A stretch of DNA of 64,000 nt from JAICYJ01 sp963797565 (GTDB taxonomy: Bacteria > Actinomycetota > Thermoleophilia > Gaiellales > JAICJC01). The first letter of the stretch is position 1; every line of letters begins with the position of its first letter. Below the pieces are notes generated by a model. That model made no database searches, had not been told where the DNA came from, and saw nothing but the letters and a program-made list of their open reading frames with translations. The position numbers and the translations under genes are program-made. Positions 25,993-34,294 of the stretch are shown one piece after another. The DNA is taken from NCBI GenBank assembly GCA_963797565.1, contig CAWCPM010000002.1, forward strand, positions 186,001 to 250,000, read 5' to 3'.

Positions 25993-27690
25993 TCAGCCCT
26001 CCATCGGCAGGTGCAGGCCGTGGGCGTGGGCGGTCTCGACGGCCTCCTCGTAGCCGGCGTCAGCGTGGCGGGCGACACCGATGCCGGGGTCGTTGGTGAG
26101 CACGCGGGACAGGCGCTCGTCCATCTCCTCGCTGCCGTCGGCGACGATCACGAGGCCGGCGTGGATCGAGTTGCCGATGCCGACGCCGCCGCCATGGTGG
26201 ACGGACACCCAGGAGGCGCCGGACGCGGTCGAGAGCAGGGCGTTCAGGATCGGCCAGTCGGCGATGGCATCGGAGCCGTCCTTCATGGCCTCGGTCTCGC
26301 GGTAGGGCGAGGCGACGGATCCGGTGTCCAGGTGGTCGCGGCCGATCACGATCGGGGCCGACACCTCGCCGCGGCGGACGAGGTCGTTGAAGATCAGGCC
26401 GGCCTTGGCGCGGTCGCCCTGCCCCAGCCAGCAGATGCGGGCGGGCAGCCCCTGGAAGGCGATCCGGTCGGGGGCGATGGCCAGCCAGCGCTGCAGCAGG
26501 GCGTCGTCGGGGAACGCGTCGATCAGGGCGCGGTCGATCCGGTGGATGTCGGCCGGGTCGCCGGAGAGGGCGGCCCAGCGGAAGGGGCCGGCGCCGACGG
26601 CGAACAGCGGGCGGATGTAGGCGGGGACGAAGCCGGGGAAGGCAAAGGCCTGCTCGTAGCCGGCGTCGAGGGCCTCGGTGCGGAGGTTGTTGCCGTAGTC
26701 GAAGACGTGGCTGCCGGCCTCCTGGAAGGCGACCATCGCCTTGACGTGCTCGACGGCGGTCTCGCGTGCGCGCCGCTGGTACTCGTCAGGATCGGATTCG
26801 CGCAGCGCGATCGCCTGCTCGAGCGGCATGCCCATGGGCACGTAGCCGTTGAGCATGTCGTGGGCGGACGTCTGATCGGTGACGAGGTCGAAGTGGACGC
26901 CGCGGCGGGCCATCTCGGGGAACACCTCGCCGGCGTTGCCGAGCAGGCCGATCGACAGGCCGACGCCCTCGTCGGCGGCCTTGCGGACGCGGGCGACGGC
27001 GTCGTCGAGGTCGGCGGCCACCTCGTCCAGGTAGCGGGTCTCGAGGCGGCGGGCGATGCGGTGCGGGTCGACCTCGACGTTGAGGCTGGCGGCACCGGCG
27101 AGGGAGGCGGCCAGCGGTTGCGCGCCGCCCATGCCGCCCAGGCCGGCGGTGAGGATGGTGCGGCCGGCCAGGTCGGGCGAGCCCCAGTGGCGCTCACCGG
27201 CGGCGGCGAAGGTCTGGAAGGTGCCCTGCAGGATCCCCTGGGTGCCGATGTAGATCCAGGAGCCGGCCGTCATCTGGCCGAACATGGTCAGGCCCAGGGC
27301 CTCGAGCCGGCGGAACTCGTCCCAGGTGGCGAAGCGCGGCACCAGCAGCGAGTTGGCGATCAGCACGCGGGGGGCGCCCGGATGGGTCTTGAAGACGGCG
27401 ACCGGCTTGCCGCTCTGGACGAGCATGGTCTCGTCGTTCTCGAGCTCGAGCAGGGTGCGGACGATGGCGCGGAGGGCGTCGTGGCTGCGGGCGGCGCGAC
27501 CGGAGCCGCCGTAGACGATCAGGCGGGTGGGATCCTCGGCCACCTCCGGGTCGAGGTTGTTGCAGAGCATGCGCAGGGCGGCCTCCTGGTGCCAGCCCTT
27601 GCAGCGCCGCTCGGTGCCACGCGGCGCGTGCACGCTGGAGAGGTCGCCGACGAGCGCCTCGACTTCGCCGGTCAGTTCCTTCGTCGCCAC
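25993..27690 (-). CDS. hutU: Urocanate hydratase
   Basis: A 565-residue urocanase with the NAD-binding and signature segments GLGGMGGAQPLA, YVPMGMPLEQAI, VFDYGNNLR and HHGGGVGIGNSIHAG. It hydrates urocanate to imidazolonepropionate using tightly bound NAD+. It leads the hutU-SDR-hutI unit. A 470-base region with degenerate repeats lies upstream, which is probably where its promoter and any operators sit. Confidence 0.97.
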   Translation of the reverse strand: MATKELTGEVEALVGDLSSVHAPRGTERRCKGWHQEAALRMLCNNLDPEVAEDPTRLIVYGGSGRAARSHDALRAIVRTLLELENDETMLVQSGKPVAVFKTHPGAPRVLIANSLLVPRFATWDEFRRLEALGLTMFGQMTAGSWIYIGTQGILQGTFQTFAAAGERHWGSPDLAGRTILTAGLGGMGGAQPLAASLAGAASLNVEVDPHRIARRLETRYLDEVAADLDDAVARVRKAADEGVGLSIGLLGNAGEVFPEMARRGVHFDLVTDQTSAHDMLNGYVPMGMPLEQAIALRESDPDEYQRRARETAVEHVKAMVAFQEAGSHVFDYGNNLRTEALDAGYEQAFAFPGFVPAYIRPLFAVGAGPFRWAALSGDPADIHRIDRALIDAFPDDALLQRWLAIAPDRIAFQGLPARICWLGQGDRAKAGLIFNDLVRRGEVSAPIVIGRDHLDTGSVASPYRETEAMKDGSDAIADWPILNALLSTASGASWVSVHHGGGVGIGNSIHAGLVIVADGSEEMDERLSRVLTNDPGIGVARHADAGYEEAVETAHAHGLHLPMEG

Positions 27691-27759
27691 AGACGCAGGC
27701 TATACGACCGGCGAGCGCGCTCGCCACGGCCAGATTCCGGCCGGGACCGGGGTCGAAGC

Positions 27760-28155
27760 CGGGCTCAGAGCCCGACTCGGCCTCCGTCGGCATTCCGTGG
27801 CACCGCCGGCACAGGTGTCACGGCGGCCGTGACAGGCGAATCCCATGGTTGAGCGAAATCGCCCCGATCAGGGCTCAGAGGCGGACTCGGCCCTCGACAC
27901 AGGTTCATGCGAGCCGCGCGACCGTCTGGTACGAAATCGGCACGGCGAAACGAGCGCCCTTCCTCACCGGCCAGCCGGGCCGGGAGGTGTCAAACACCGA
28001 CTCGGCCGCCGTTGGCGGTCCGCGACGCGATCGGAACGAGTGTCACGGCCGGCGTGACTACCGAATCTCATGGTTGGGCGAAAACGGCCGCGGCCGGTGT
28101 CAAACACCGCTCACGGCCGGGACACGGGTTCGTGTGCCCGGCGTAACCGGCCGAC
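27760..28155. repeat. Degenerate repeat array upstream of hutU
   Basis: A 470-base non-coding gap between hutU and hutH is filled by about four diverged units of roughly 115 bases, alternating so that unit 1 matches unit 3 best at a period of 226. Shared marks: CGACTCGGCC at 27773 and 27999; CGAATCnCATGGTTG at 27837 and 28063, each followed by GCGAAA; and small hairpins at unit starts whose arms differ but still pair (GGGC-TCAGA-GCCC, GGTGT-CAA-ACACC twice). Dyads GTCACGGC-G-GCCGTGAC (27817-27833) and GTCACGGCCGGCGTGAC (about 28043) look like operator candidates. Confidence 0.65.
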
Positions 28156-28161
28156 ACGGGA

Positions 28162-29694
28162 TCATTGCAACGGCGCGAGCGCGCCTTCGACCGCCGCCAC
28201 CAGCGCACCGTCGCGCACCCTGGCGGCCACCGTCTCGATGTCGGCCGAGAGCGAACGGTCGTCACCCAGGTGCGGCGAGGTCTCACGCAGCGCCGCATGC
28301 AGCGCCGTGATCCCCGGCCCCGGTCGCAGCGGCGCCAGGAAGTCGAGGCCCTGCGCGCCGCACAGCAGCTCCACCGCCAGCACCCGCTCCACGTTCGCGC
28401 ACACCTGCCACGCGTGCACCGCCGCCGTCGCCCCCATCGAGACGTGATCCTCCTGGCCGGCGCTGGTCGGGATCGAGTCGACCGACGCCGGGTGGCACAG
28501 CACCTTGTTCTCGGCCACCAGGCTGGCCGCCACGTAGTGCGGGATCATGAACCCCGAGTTGAGGCCGCCCTGCTCGGCCAGAAACGGCGGCAGTCCTTCG
28601 CTCATCGTCGGGTTCACCATCCGCTCGATCCGCCGCTCGCTGATCCCGGCCAGCTCGGCCAGGGCGATCTTGAGCGTGTCGAGAGCAATCGCCACCGGCT
28701 CACCGTGGAAGTTCCCGTTCGACAGCACCTCGTCGCGGTCCGCGAACACCAGCGGGTTGTCGGTGGCCGCGTTCAGCTCGATCGCCACCACCGACCGCAC
28801 GTAGGCGATCGCGTCGCGGCAGGCACCGTGCACCTGCGGCGAGCACCGCAGCGAGTACGCATCCTGCACCCGCCCACACCAGCGGTGCGACTCGTTGATC
28901 TCGGAGCTGTCCAGCAGGGCGTACAGGTTCGCGGCCGACGCCAGCTGCCCGGGGTGCGGTCGCAGCGCCTGGATCTCGGGCGCGAACGGCGTGCGCGACG
29001 CGCGCACGGCTTCCACCGACTGCGCGGCCGCGATGTCAGCGATGCGCACCAGCCGCGCCGCTCGTGACAGCACCAGCGCCCCGATCGCCGCCATGAACTG
29101 GGTGCCGTTGATCAGCGCCAGTCCCTCCTTGGCCGACAGCTCCACAGGCACGAGCCCGGCACGCCGCAGCGCCTCGCCGCCGTCCAGCAGCTCGCCGCCG
29201 AACTCGGCCCGGCCCTCACCCACCAGCGGCAGCGCCAGGTGCGCCAGCGGCGCCAGGTCTCCGCTCGCCCCCAGCGACCCCCGCGACGGCACCACCGGGT
29301 GCACGCCCGCATTCAGCATCGCCAGCAGCAGCTCCACCGTCTCCCGCCGCACGCCGGACGCACCCACCGCCAGCGCGTTCGCGCGCAGCAACATCGCGCC
29401 CCGCACGACCTCCGTCGGGAACGGCTCACCCACCGCACACGCGTGGCTGCGGAGCAGGTTCAGCTGCAGCCGGCCCACGTCCTCCCGCGAGATGGCCACG
29501 TCGACGAACCTGCCGAATCCCGTGTTCACCCCGTACGTCGGCGTGCCCGACTCCACGGCCCGCTCGATCAGCGCTCGCGCCGCCTCGATCTGGTCGACCG
29601 CTGCGGCGCCCAGCAGGACCTGCACGTCACCCAGCGCCACGCGCTCGACGTCCTCCACCGCCAGCGACCGGCCTGTGAGCTCAAGGGTGTCCAC
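28162..29694 (-). CDS. hutH: Histidine ammonia-lyase
   Basis: A 510-residue enzyme from GTG 29694; a TTG at 29733 overlapping the ftcD stop is an alternative start. The self-processing MIO tripeptide lies in GSLGASGDLAPLAH, and TPTYGVNTGFG, SNGNFHGEP and QEDHVSMG are also present. It deaminates histidine to urocanate, the first step of the Hut pathway. It follows ftcD on the same strand and is followed by the repeat region. Confidence 0.97.
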   Translation of the reverse strand: MDTLELTGRSLAVEDVERVALGDVQVLLGAAAVDQIEAARALIERAVESGTPTYGVNTGFGRFVDVAISREDVGRLQLNLLRSHACAVGEPFPTEVVRGAMLLRANALAVGASGVRRETVELLLAMLNAGVHPVVPSRGSLGASGDLAPLAHLALPLVGEGRAEFGGELLDGGEALRRAGLVPVELSAKEGLALINGTQFMAAIGALVLSRAARLVRIADIAAAQSVEAVRASRTPFAPEIQALRPHPGQLASAANLYALLDSSEINESHRWCGRVQDAYSLRCSPQVHGACRDAIAYVRSVVAIELNAATDNPLVFADRDEVLSNGNFHGEPVAIALDTLKIALAELAGISERRIERMVNPTMSEGLPPFLAEQGGLNSGFMIPHYVAASLVAENKVLCHPASVDSIPTSAGQEDHVSMGATAAVHAWQVCANVERVLAVELLCGAQGLDFLAPLRPGPGITALHAALRETSPHLGDDRSLSADIETVAARVRDGALVAAVEGALAPLQ

Positions 29695-29729
29695 GGCTGC
29701 GCAGTCTAGGCCCGCGGCCCGGGCACCGC

Positions 29730-30618
29730 TCAACCCTCGCCGAACTCGCCCCCGGACGCCACCTCCAGCAGCCGGTCGGCACCGAAACCGGACAGCCGCA
29801 GCGCCGTTCCCGCTGCGGCCGCCGCCACACGCGCCGGCATCAGTCCGACCAGCTCGGAGCCCTTCACGCCCACGCCGCGCGCGGCCGCCAGGCGCTCGAT
29901 CTCGTCGACAACCGCCGCCAGCGGCGTCGCGTCGATGTCGATCAGGTTCGTGGACACCTGGGCGCCACCCCGCGCCGCCAGGCCCAGCGCCTGCACGCCC
30001 GCCAGCCCGCCGTCGCGCTCACGCAGCGCCGCGGCGATCTCGCGCGCGACGCCGACGTCGTCGCTGTCCAGATCGACGTTGAACGCGACCAGCGGCGCGC
30101 GCACTCCCAGCAACACCACGCCCGCCGTCGGATGCGGGCGGCCGGGGCCGGCCAGCGCCACCACCTCGCCCGCCAGCCATCCGCTCCGCCAGCCGCTCCG
30201 GGCCGCCGCTGCGAAAGGCGACCGGCCGCAGTCCGCCGCCCAGCTCGCCGTAGCCGATCGCCGGTACGCCCAGCATCGCGATCCGGCGCGCCAGCGCCCG
30301 CGCCGCCAGCTCCGGCCGCGCGTCGTCCGGCCGGAAGCGCACGAACGGCACCACGTCGGCCGACCCCACCCGCGGGTGCACGCCCTCATGCCGTGTCAGG
30401 TCGATCCGCGACGCCGCCACCGCGATCGCGGATGCAAGCCCCTCCACGAGCGTGTCCGGGTCGGCCACCACCGTGAACACCGACCGGTTGTGGTCGGAGT
30501 CGGCATGCACGTCAAGCACGCGCACCCCGGCAGCGCCGAACGCCTCGGCCAGCGCGTCCAGCACCGCCTGGTCGCGTCCGACCGAGAAGTTCGGCACCGA
30601 TTCCAGCAGGTCGCTCAC
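29730..30618 (-). CDS. ftcD: Glutamate formimidoyltransferase, one frameshift
   Basis: From GTG 30618 the protein starts MSDLLESVPNFSVGRD and matches the formiminotransferase N-domain (LDVHADSDHNRSVFT, HEGVHPRVGSADVVPF). The frame breaks at the G/C run at 30168-30174; removing one base rejoins MAGG to EVVALAGPGRPHPTAG and the C-domain (LVAFNVDL, GAQVSTNLIDI). The restored length is about 296 residues, so only the transferase is encoded and not the cyclodeaminase half. It moves the formimino group of formiminoglutamate to tetrahydrofolate. The frameshift may be a sequence error. Confidence 0.9.
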
Positions 30619-30625
30619 GTCACAC

Positions 30626-31657
30626 TCATATACCGGATCCGGACGACATCCATGGCGACGGTGCCGCTGTCTTGCCGCTCCTGCGCCCGCCGCCGTGCCG
30701 GCGACGGCGCGCGACGCGCCATAAGACGATCATGCTCATCAGCACCACGACCACGATGATCAGGTGCCAGGGGATGATCAGAAACGGCGTCGAAGTGACC
30801 GGCAGGTGCGTCGAGTCGTTGTAGTAGATGCGCGTCTGTGCGTCGCCCCTGGCCAGGAACGGCGCGCCCTTCCAGGGCATGTCCAGCGTTCGCACCGAGT
30901 TGGGCAGGATCGTGTACGTGGGCGCCGCCACGCTGGTGCCGCTCGACCCGGCCGCGAACCTCGTGCTGAACGTGGTGTCGCCCTTGATGATGTTGAAGAA
31001 GGTGTTGCCCGTGTTGCGAACCTGCACGTGCGCGACCACCGTGGGATGGAACAGCCAGTCCCCGATTGCGCCGAGATGGTCGCTCGAGTTCCACACGTCC
31101 CGTAGGCTGATCCACTGCACCGATACCGACCTGGTGATGGCCTGCCCGCGCAGCACCAGTCCGGTGCCGTCGGGGTTCCGCACACCCGCCGCCATCAGCG
31201 ACGCCACCGCCGGCTGGTAGCGCAGGTTGCCGTCGCTCTTGATCTGGCGCGACCGGAACACCACCGCGAGCGTGTGCGTCCCGATCGCCGCGGTGGCCGG
31301 CACGTCCACGCGCAGCTGCACTCGCCGGTGGCTGTGCGCCGGCATGTGCAGCACCTTCGTGTTCAGCGTCGACCAGGGCGCTGCCGACTGCGCCAGCGAG
31401 CCGGCCGGCTTGAACGCCACCGCCGAGGCCGCAGACACCGTGTAGTCCTGCAGGTAGACGTCCAGCGTGACCGGCCCCGCACCCTTGTTGAAGATATCGA
31501 GATCGGTCTTATACAGCTGACCTGGAGTCAGGTTGGCCTGGATCTTCGACGGTGCAACGCCGATCGAGACCGGCGGTCTGGCCGCCGCGGCGGCGTCGGA
31601 GGTGACGGCCGCAAGCAGCGCGGCCGCCAGCGCCAGCATCAGGATCAATCGTCGCAT
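30626..31657 (-). CDS. DUF916 / WxLIP-like membrane-anchored surface protein
   Basis: A 343-residue protein with signal peptide (LMLALAAALLAAVTSDAAA), an Ig-like extracytoplasmic region (PVSIGVAPSKIQANLTPGQ, then LDIFNKGAGPVTLDVYLQDY), a C-terminal transmembrane helix (WHLIIVVVVLMSMIVLW) and an Arg-rich cytoplasmic tail. This layout matches the WxL-interacting (DUF916-type) proteins of Firmicutes. A good ribosome site (AGGAGA) precedes ATG 31657. It follows two genes whose products carry W-x-L modules, which supports a surface complex; family assignment is by pattern only. Confidence 0.65.
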   Translation of the reverse strand: MRRLILMLALAAALLAAVTSDAAAAARPPVSIGVAPSKIQANLTPGQLYKTDLDIFNKGAGPVTLDVYLQDYTVSAASAVAFKPAGSLAQSAAPWSTLNTKVLHMPAHSHRRVQLRVDVPATAAIGTHTLAVVFRSRQIKSDGNLRYQPAVASLMAAGVRNPDGTGLVLRGQAITRSVSVQWISLRDVWNSSDHLGAIGDWLFHPTVVAHVQVRNTGNTFFNIIKGDTTFSTRFAAGSSGTSVAAPTYTILPNSVRTLDMPWKGAPFLARGDAQTRIYYNDSTHLPVTSTPFLIIPWHLIIVVVVLMSMIVLWRVARRRRHGGGRRSGKTAAPSPWMSSGSGI

Positions 31658-31667
31658 CGGTGTCTCC

Positions 31668-33114
31668 TCACGGTGTGGTGGCGATGTAGGTGAGCGTGGT
31701 CGAGAACGGCTGCGTTGAGACCGGGTCGGGGTAGGTCACCTGCAGCTGGTAGTCGATCGGGTTGGCGGTGCCCGCCGCGGTGGTGGCGGTGCCGTCGGCC
31801 ACCGTCTGAGCAGCCGTCGTGACAGCACTGAACGTGCTGCCGCCGGTCGGCCGCCAGCCCAGCTGCGCCAGCGGGAACGACTTGCCGGTGCCGTCGGTGA
31901 AGTTGCCCGCGCCCTGCAGGGAGAGCGCCCAGTTCGTGTTCGACGTGACCGTCGCCGTCAGCGCGGGGCTGCGCGTGAACGGCGAGGACAGCGGATCGAC
32001 GGCCCCGAAGTCGACGGACGTGGCCGAGAGCGTCAGGCCCACGGTGGGCGTGATCGCGAGGCTGACGTCGTCGAAGCTGGCGCGCCCGCTGCCGTCCGCC
32101 TGCAGTCGCACGGTGATGGACGTCGTGGTCGGCTGCGTCACGAACGTGGTCGAATAGACCGTCCAGGCGCTGGTGCCGGTGACGGTCGCCAGCGTCGTGG
32201 TGGTGCCGGCCGACTCGATCGCCATCACCCGCGCGCTGCCGGAGACGGCGTCGGTGCGGATGGCCGCGGTCAACGTGTAGCTGCTGCTTCCCAAGCACGG
32301 GGATCCCCGCCTGCTGGGAGTAGCCCGAGTAGTTGGCGGCGCCCCCGAACAGCTGCAGGTAGGACGACCCCGAATTCGCCGGCGCGATGTGGTCGAACAC
32401 CATGCCCGGTCGGCCGGCGAGCAGCGTGACCGGCGTCCACGACTGGGGTACCGCCGACGTCATTGTGAACGGCTGGGAGAACGACATCTGGCGCACCTGC
32501 GTCGGGGTCGAGTTGATGGCGGCGATGCCGATCATGCCGCTCGCGAAGCTCGCATCCGTGGCCGTGGCCGTGGCGGTCACGCCGCCCGGGCCGACCGCCT
32601 TGCACGAGATCGAGCTCCCCGTCGCGGTCGCCGTCAGCGTGTACGTCGAGTTCGAAGCGGGGGTGTAGTTGGCGGTGCCGATCACCGTGTCGGTGCCGCC
32701 CAGCCGCCGCTGCACCACCACCGCGTTCTTGGTGATGCCGCACAGGTAGAAGTTGGCCGTGTCGCGGTAGCGCACCACGACCCCGCCGGTCAGCTGCGGA
32801 CCCACCGCCGCCTGGCTGGCAAGCACGCTGGCGCTGCCGTCCTGGTAGTCCTGCGAGTTGCGGACGACCGCCAGGTCGGTGGACGACCCGAGGCCGGTCG
32901 TGGTGGCGGTGCCGCCAGCCAGGACGACGTTCCCCGACGTGACCTGCCAGGCGCTCAGATCGGGCAGCGTGTCCGAGAACACGGTGCCGGCGGAACCCGT
33001 CGTCTCGAAGTCCGGGTTCGCGACCAGGTTGGCTGCCCGCGAAGCGGCAGGCGCCAGCAGCAAACCCCCCAGGGCAAGGGCGCAGGCTGCAGCACGAGTC
33101 CGCGTATCGACCAC
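31668..33114 (-). CDS. Secreted carbohydrate-binding-like plus WxL-like protein, one frameshift
   Basis: From GTG 33114: signal peptide (ACALALGGLLLAPAASRA), a LamG/CBM-like region (VANPDFETTGSAGT, DLAVVRNSQDYQDGSASV), a second beta domain (ANYSGYSQQAGIPVLG joined to SSSYTLTAAIRTDAVSG), and a C-terminal module with SVDFGAVDPLSS, TSNTNWALSLQGAGNF and the ending LTYIATTP. That module is paralogous to the small protein at 33230-33742. The frame breaks near 32288-32292; deleting one A rejoins it. Restored length is about 482 residues. It is probably exported and bound at the cell surface. Confidence 0.7.
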
Positions 33115-33130
33115 GTCATGTGTTTCAAAA

Positions 33131-33160
33131 CGGACGGTTCGAATCCTGCCGGCTGCGCCA
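33131..33160 (+). other. tRNA 3'-end remnant (T-arm and acceptor-like, with CCA)
   Basis: Thirty bases read like the 3' end of a tRNA: GGTTCGAATCC followed by an acceptor-like GGCTGC and GCCA. The 5' half of a tRNA is absent; no matching acceptor strand or D-arm lies in the preceding 60 bases. It may be a remnant left by integration at a tRNA gene located elsewhere, or a chance likeness. Confidence 0.5.
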
Positions 33161-33169
33161 TGAACGCGA

Positions 33170-33202
33170 GCGGGGCGGGCCCGTCGTGTGAGCCCGCCCC
33201 GC
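33170..33202 (-). terminator. Strong terminator-like hairpin after the small WxL-like gene
   Basis: Perfect 11-base arms GCGGGGCGGGC (33170-33180) and GCCCGCCCCGC (33192-33202), loop 11. A smaller stem GCCTC/GAGGC (about 33211-33229) lies between it and the stop codon of the minus-strand gene ending at 33230. There is no T-run. Confidence 0.6.
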
Positions 33203-33229
33203 ATGTCGGACGCCTCGCTGAGAGTGAGG

Positions 33230-33742
33230 CTACGGCGTGGTGGCCGTGTACACGAGCACGGCCTGGTACTGGTCGCCGGCCGTGTTGGGGTTGTCACCGA
33301 ACTGCAGGTCGAGGTGATACGCCAGCGCCGTGGCGGTACCGGCATTGGTGGTGTGGGCGCCGGACGAGACGGCGTTGGCGCCAGAGGCAACGGCGGTGTA
33401 CGCGCCGGCCCCGGGCTTCAGCGAGAGGCGGCCGATCGGGATCGTGTTGAGCCCGCCGCCGGTCTCGGTGAAGTTGGCGGGAGCCGTCATCGACAGCGTC
33501 CAGCCGGCATTGGCCTTGACGGTGGCGTTGCCGCCGCCGGCCGCGTACTGCGCCAGCGGATCGACGTTGCCGAAGTCAACCAGGGGCGTGTCCAGCGTCA
33601 GCTGCACCGCGGCCCGGTTGGTGAACTGCACCGTCTGGTTCTGCGTGTCGCTGGACGGGGGAGCGGCCATGGCCGAGCCCGCCGAGACCACCAGCAAGGC
33701 GGCCGCAAGGCCGCCCACAAGCGCGATGCGCATGCGTGACAT
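33230..33742 (-). CDS. Secreted WxL-like surface protein
   Basis: A 170-residue protein with a perfect AGGAGG ribosome site (33749-33754) six bases before ATG 33742. Signal peptide LVGGLAAALLVVSAGSAMA, then a single beta-rich domain: VQLTLDTPLVDFGNVDPL, ANAGWTLSMTAPANFTE and the ending YQAVLVYTATTP. The W-T-L in its NxGWTLSMTA context recalls the proximal WxL motif of Firmicutes surface proteins, but the second canonical WxL near the C-terminus is not visible. It is paralogous to the C-terminal module of the next gene, with which it probably forms an operon. Confidence 0.75.
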   Translation of the reverse strand: MSRMRIALVGGLAAALLVVSAGSAMAAPPSSDTQNQTVQFTNRAAVQLTLDTPLVDFGNVDPLAQYAAGGGNATVKANAGWTLSMTAPANFTETGGGLNTIPIGRLSLKPGAGAYTAVASGANAVSSGAHTTNAGTATALAYHLDLQFGDNPNTAGDQYQAVLVYTATTP

Positions 33743-33951
33743 GCAAGTCCTCCTGAGGGGATTGAGGTCATCGGAAGCAAACGGAGCGGGCTTCCGAAGA
33801 AGGCGCAGAAGGAATCGTCCGCAATGGGACGGAATTCATGACCCGTTCGGGGGGTTCGATGGCGCTGCTCCTCCCGCGTATACCTCGATCTGGGGAGCGC
33901 ATGCCACCCATCGGGCGACGAGACACGCCTACCGTTTGTCGATGATGCGTC

Positions 33952-34034
33952 TACGGATCGAAAATGGCAAACCCGCCGCGAGGCGGGGGCGCAAAGCAAG
34001 AGGTCTCATGAGTGAGACGGCTCGGCTACCGAAC
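33952..34034 (+). promoter_or_regulatory. Cyclic-di-GMP-I (GEMM) riboswitch aptamer
   Basis: The sequence ATGGCAAACC, then a CCGCC-GCGA-GGCGG hairpin with a GNRA tetraloop, then GGGGCGCAAAGC, is the defining GEMM-I core. A second hairpin (AGGTCTC...GAGACGGCTC) and the closing GGCTACC follow as in the known Vibrio Vc2 aptamer. The RNA would be made from the plus strand. The next sizeable plus-strand gene is the flavoenzyme at 34295; a 28-codon reading frame and an inverted repeat lie between. The 33743-33951 stretch before it holds no gene I can support. Confidence 0.9.
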
Positions 34035-34096
34035 CCGGAACTCCGCACACTCAAACAGCGGTCGCAGGCCGACAAGGGCACGCGGAAGCTGGTGCG

Positions 34097-34183
34097 GTGT
34101 TCACTGGAGCGGTGGTGATTCTCACCATCGCGCTCGCCCTGCCGGGGTTAGGCACCTCGGAAGCGCGGCTCGATCCGAATTGA
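34097..34183 (+). CDS. Possible 28-residue hydrophobic peptide downstream of the riboswitch
   Basis: GTG 34097 with a GGAAG eight bases upstream opens a short frame, MFTGAVVILTIALALPGLG then TSEARLDPN and a stop. It has one membrane-helix-like segment. It could be a leader peptide or a small membrane protein under riboswitch control. Evidence is limited to position and hydrophobicity. Confidence 0.25.
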   Translation: MFTGAVVILTIALALPGLGTSEARLDPN

Positions 34184-34191
34184 TACGGGTT

Positions 34192-34254
34192 CGCGGACGG
34201 TGGGCGCTGCGGGGGGCAGTGCCGCTACGGTGGCAGTGAGGCTCACCGTCCGCG
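34192..34254. repeat. Long-arm inverted repeat in the riboswitch leader
   Basis: CGCGGACGGTG (34192-34202) and CACCGTCCGCG (34244-34254) are perfect 11-base arms; with one mismatch they extend to 14. The 41-base spacer has small inner hairpins. It ends 40 bases before the flavoenzyme start, so it could be the riboswitch expression platform, a terminator, or an operator. Confidence 0.5.
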
Positions 34255-34294
34255 CCCGTCGTCACAGTCCTGGTCGCAGCGCTACAGTCGCGGC

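Noticed and set aside
32955..33161. Minus-strand frame starting MAQPAGFEPS
   Set aside because: This peptide type is a well-known artefact of reading a tRNA 3' end backwards; it supports the tRNA remnant rather than a gene.
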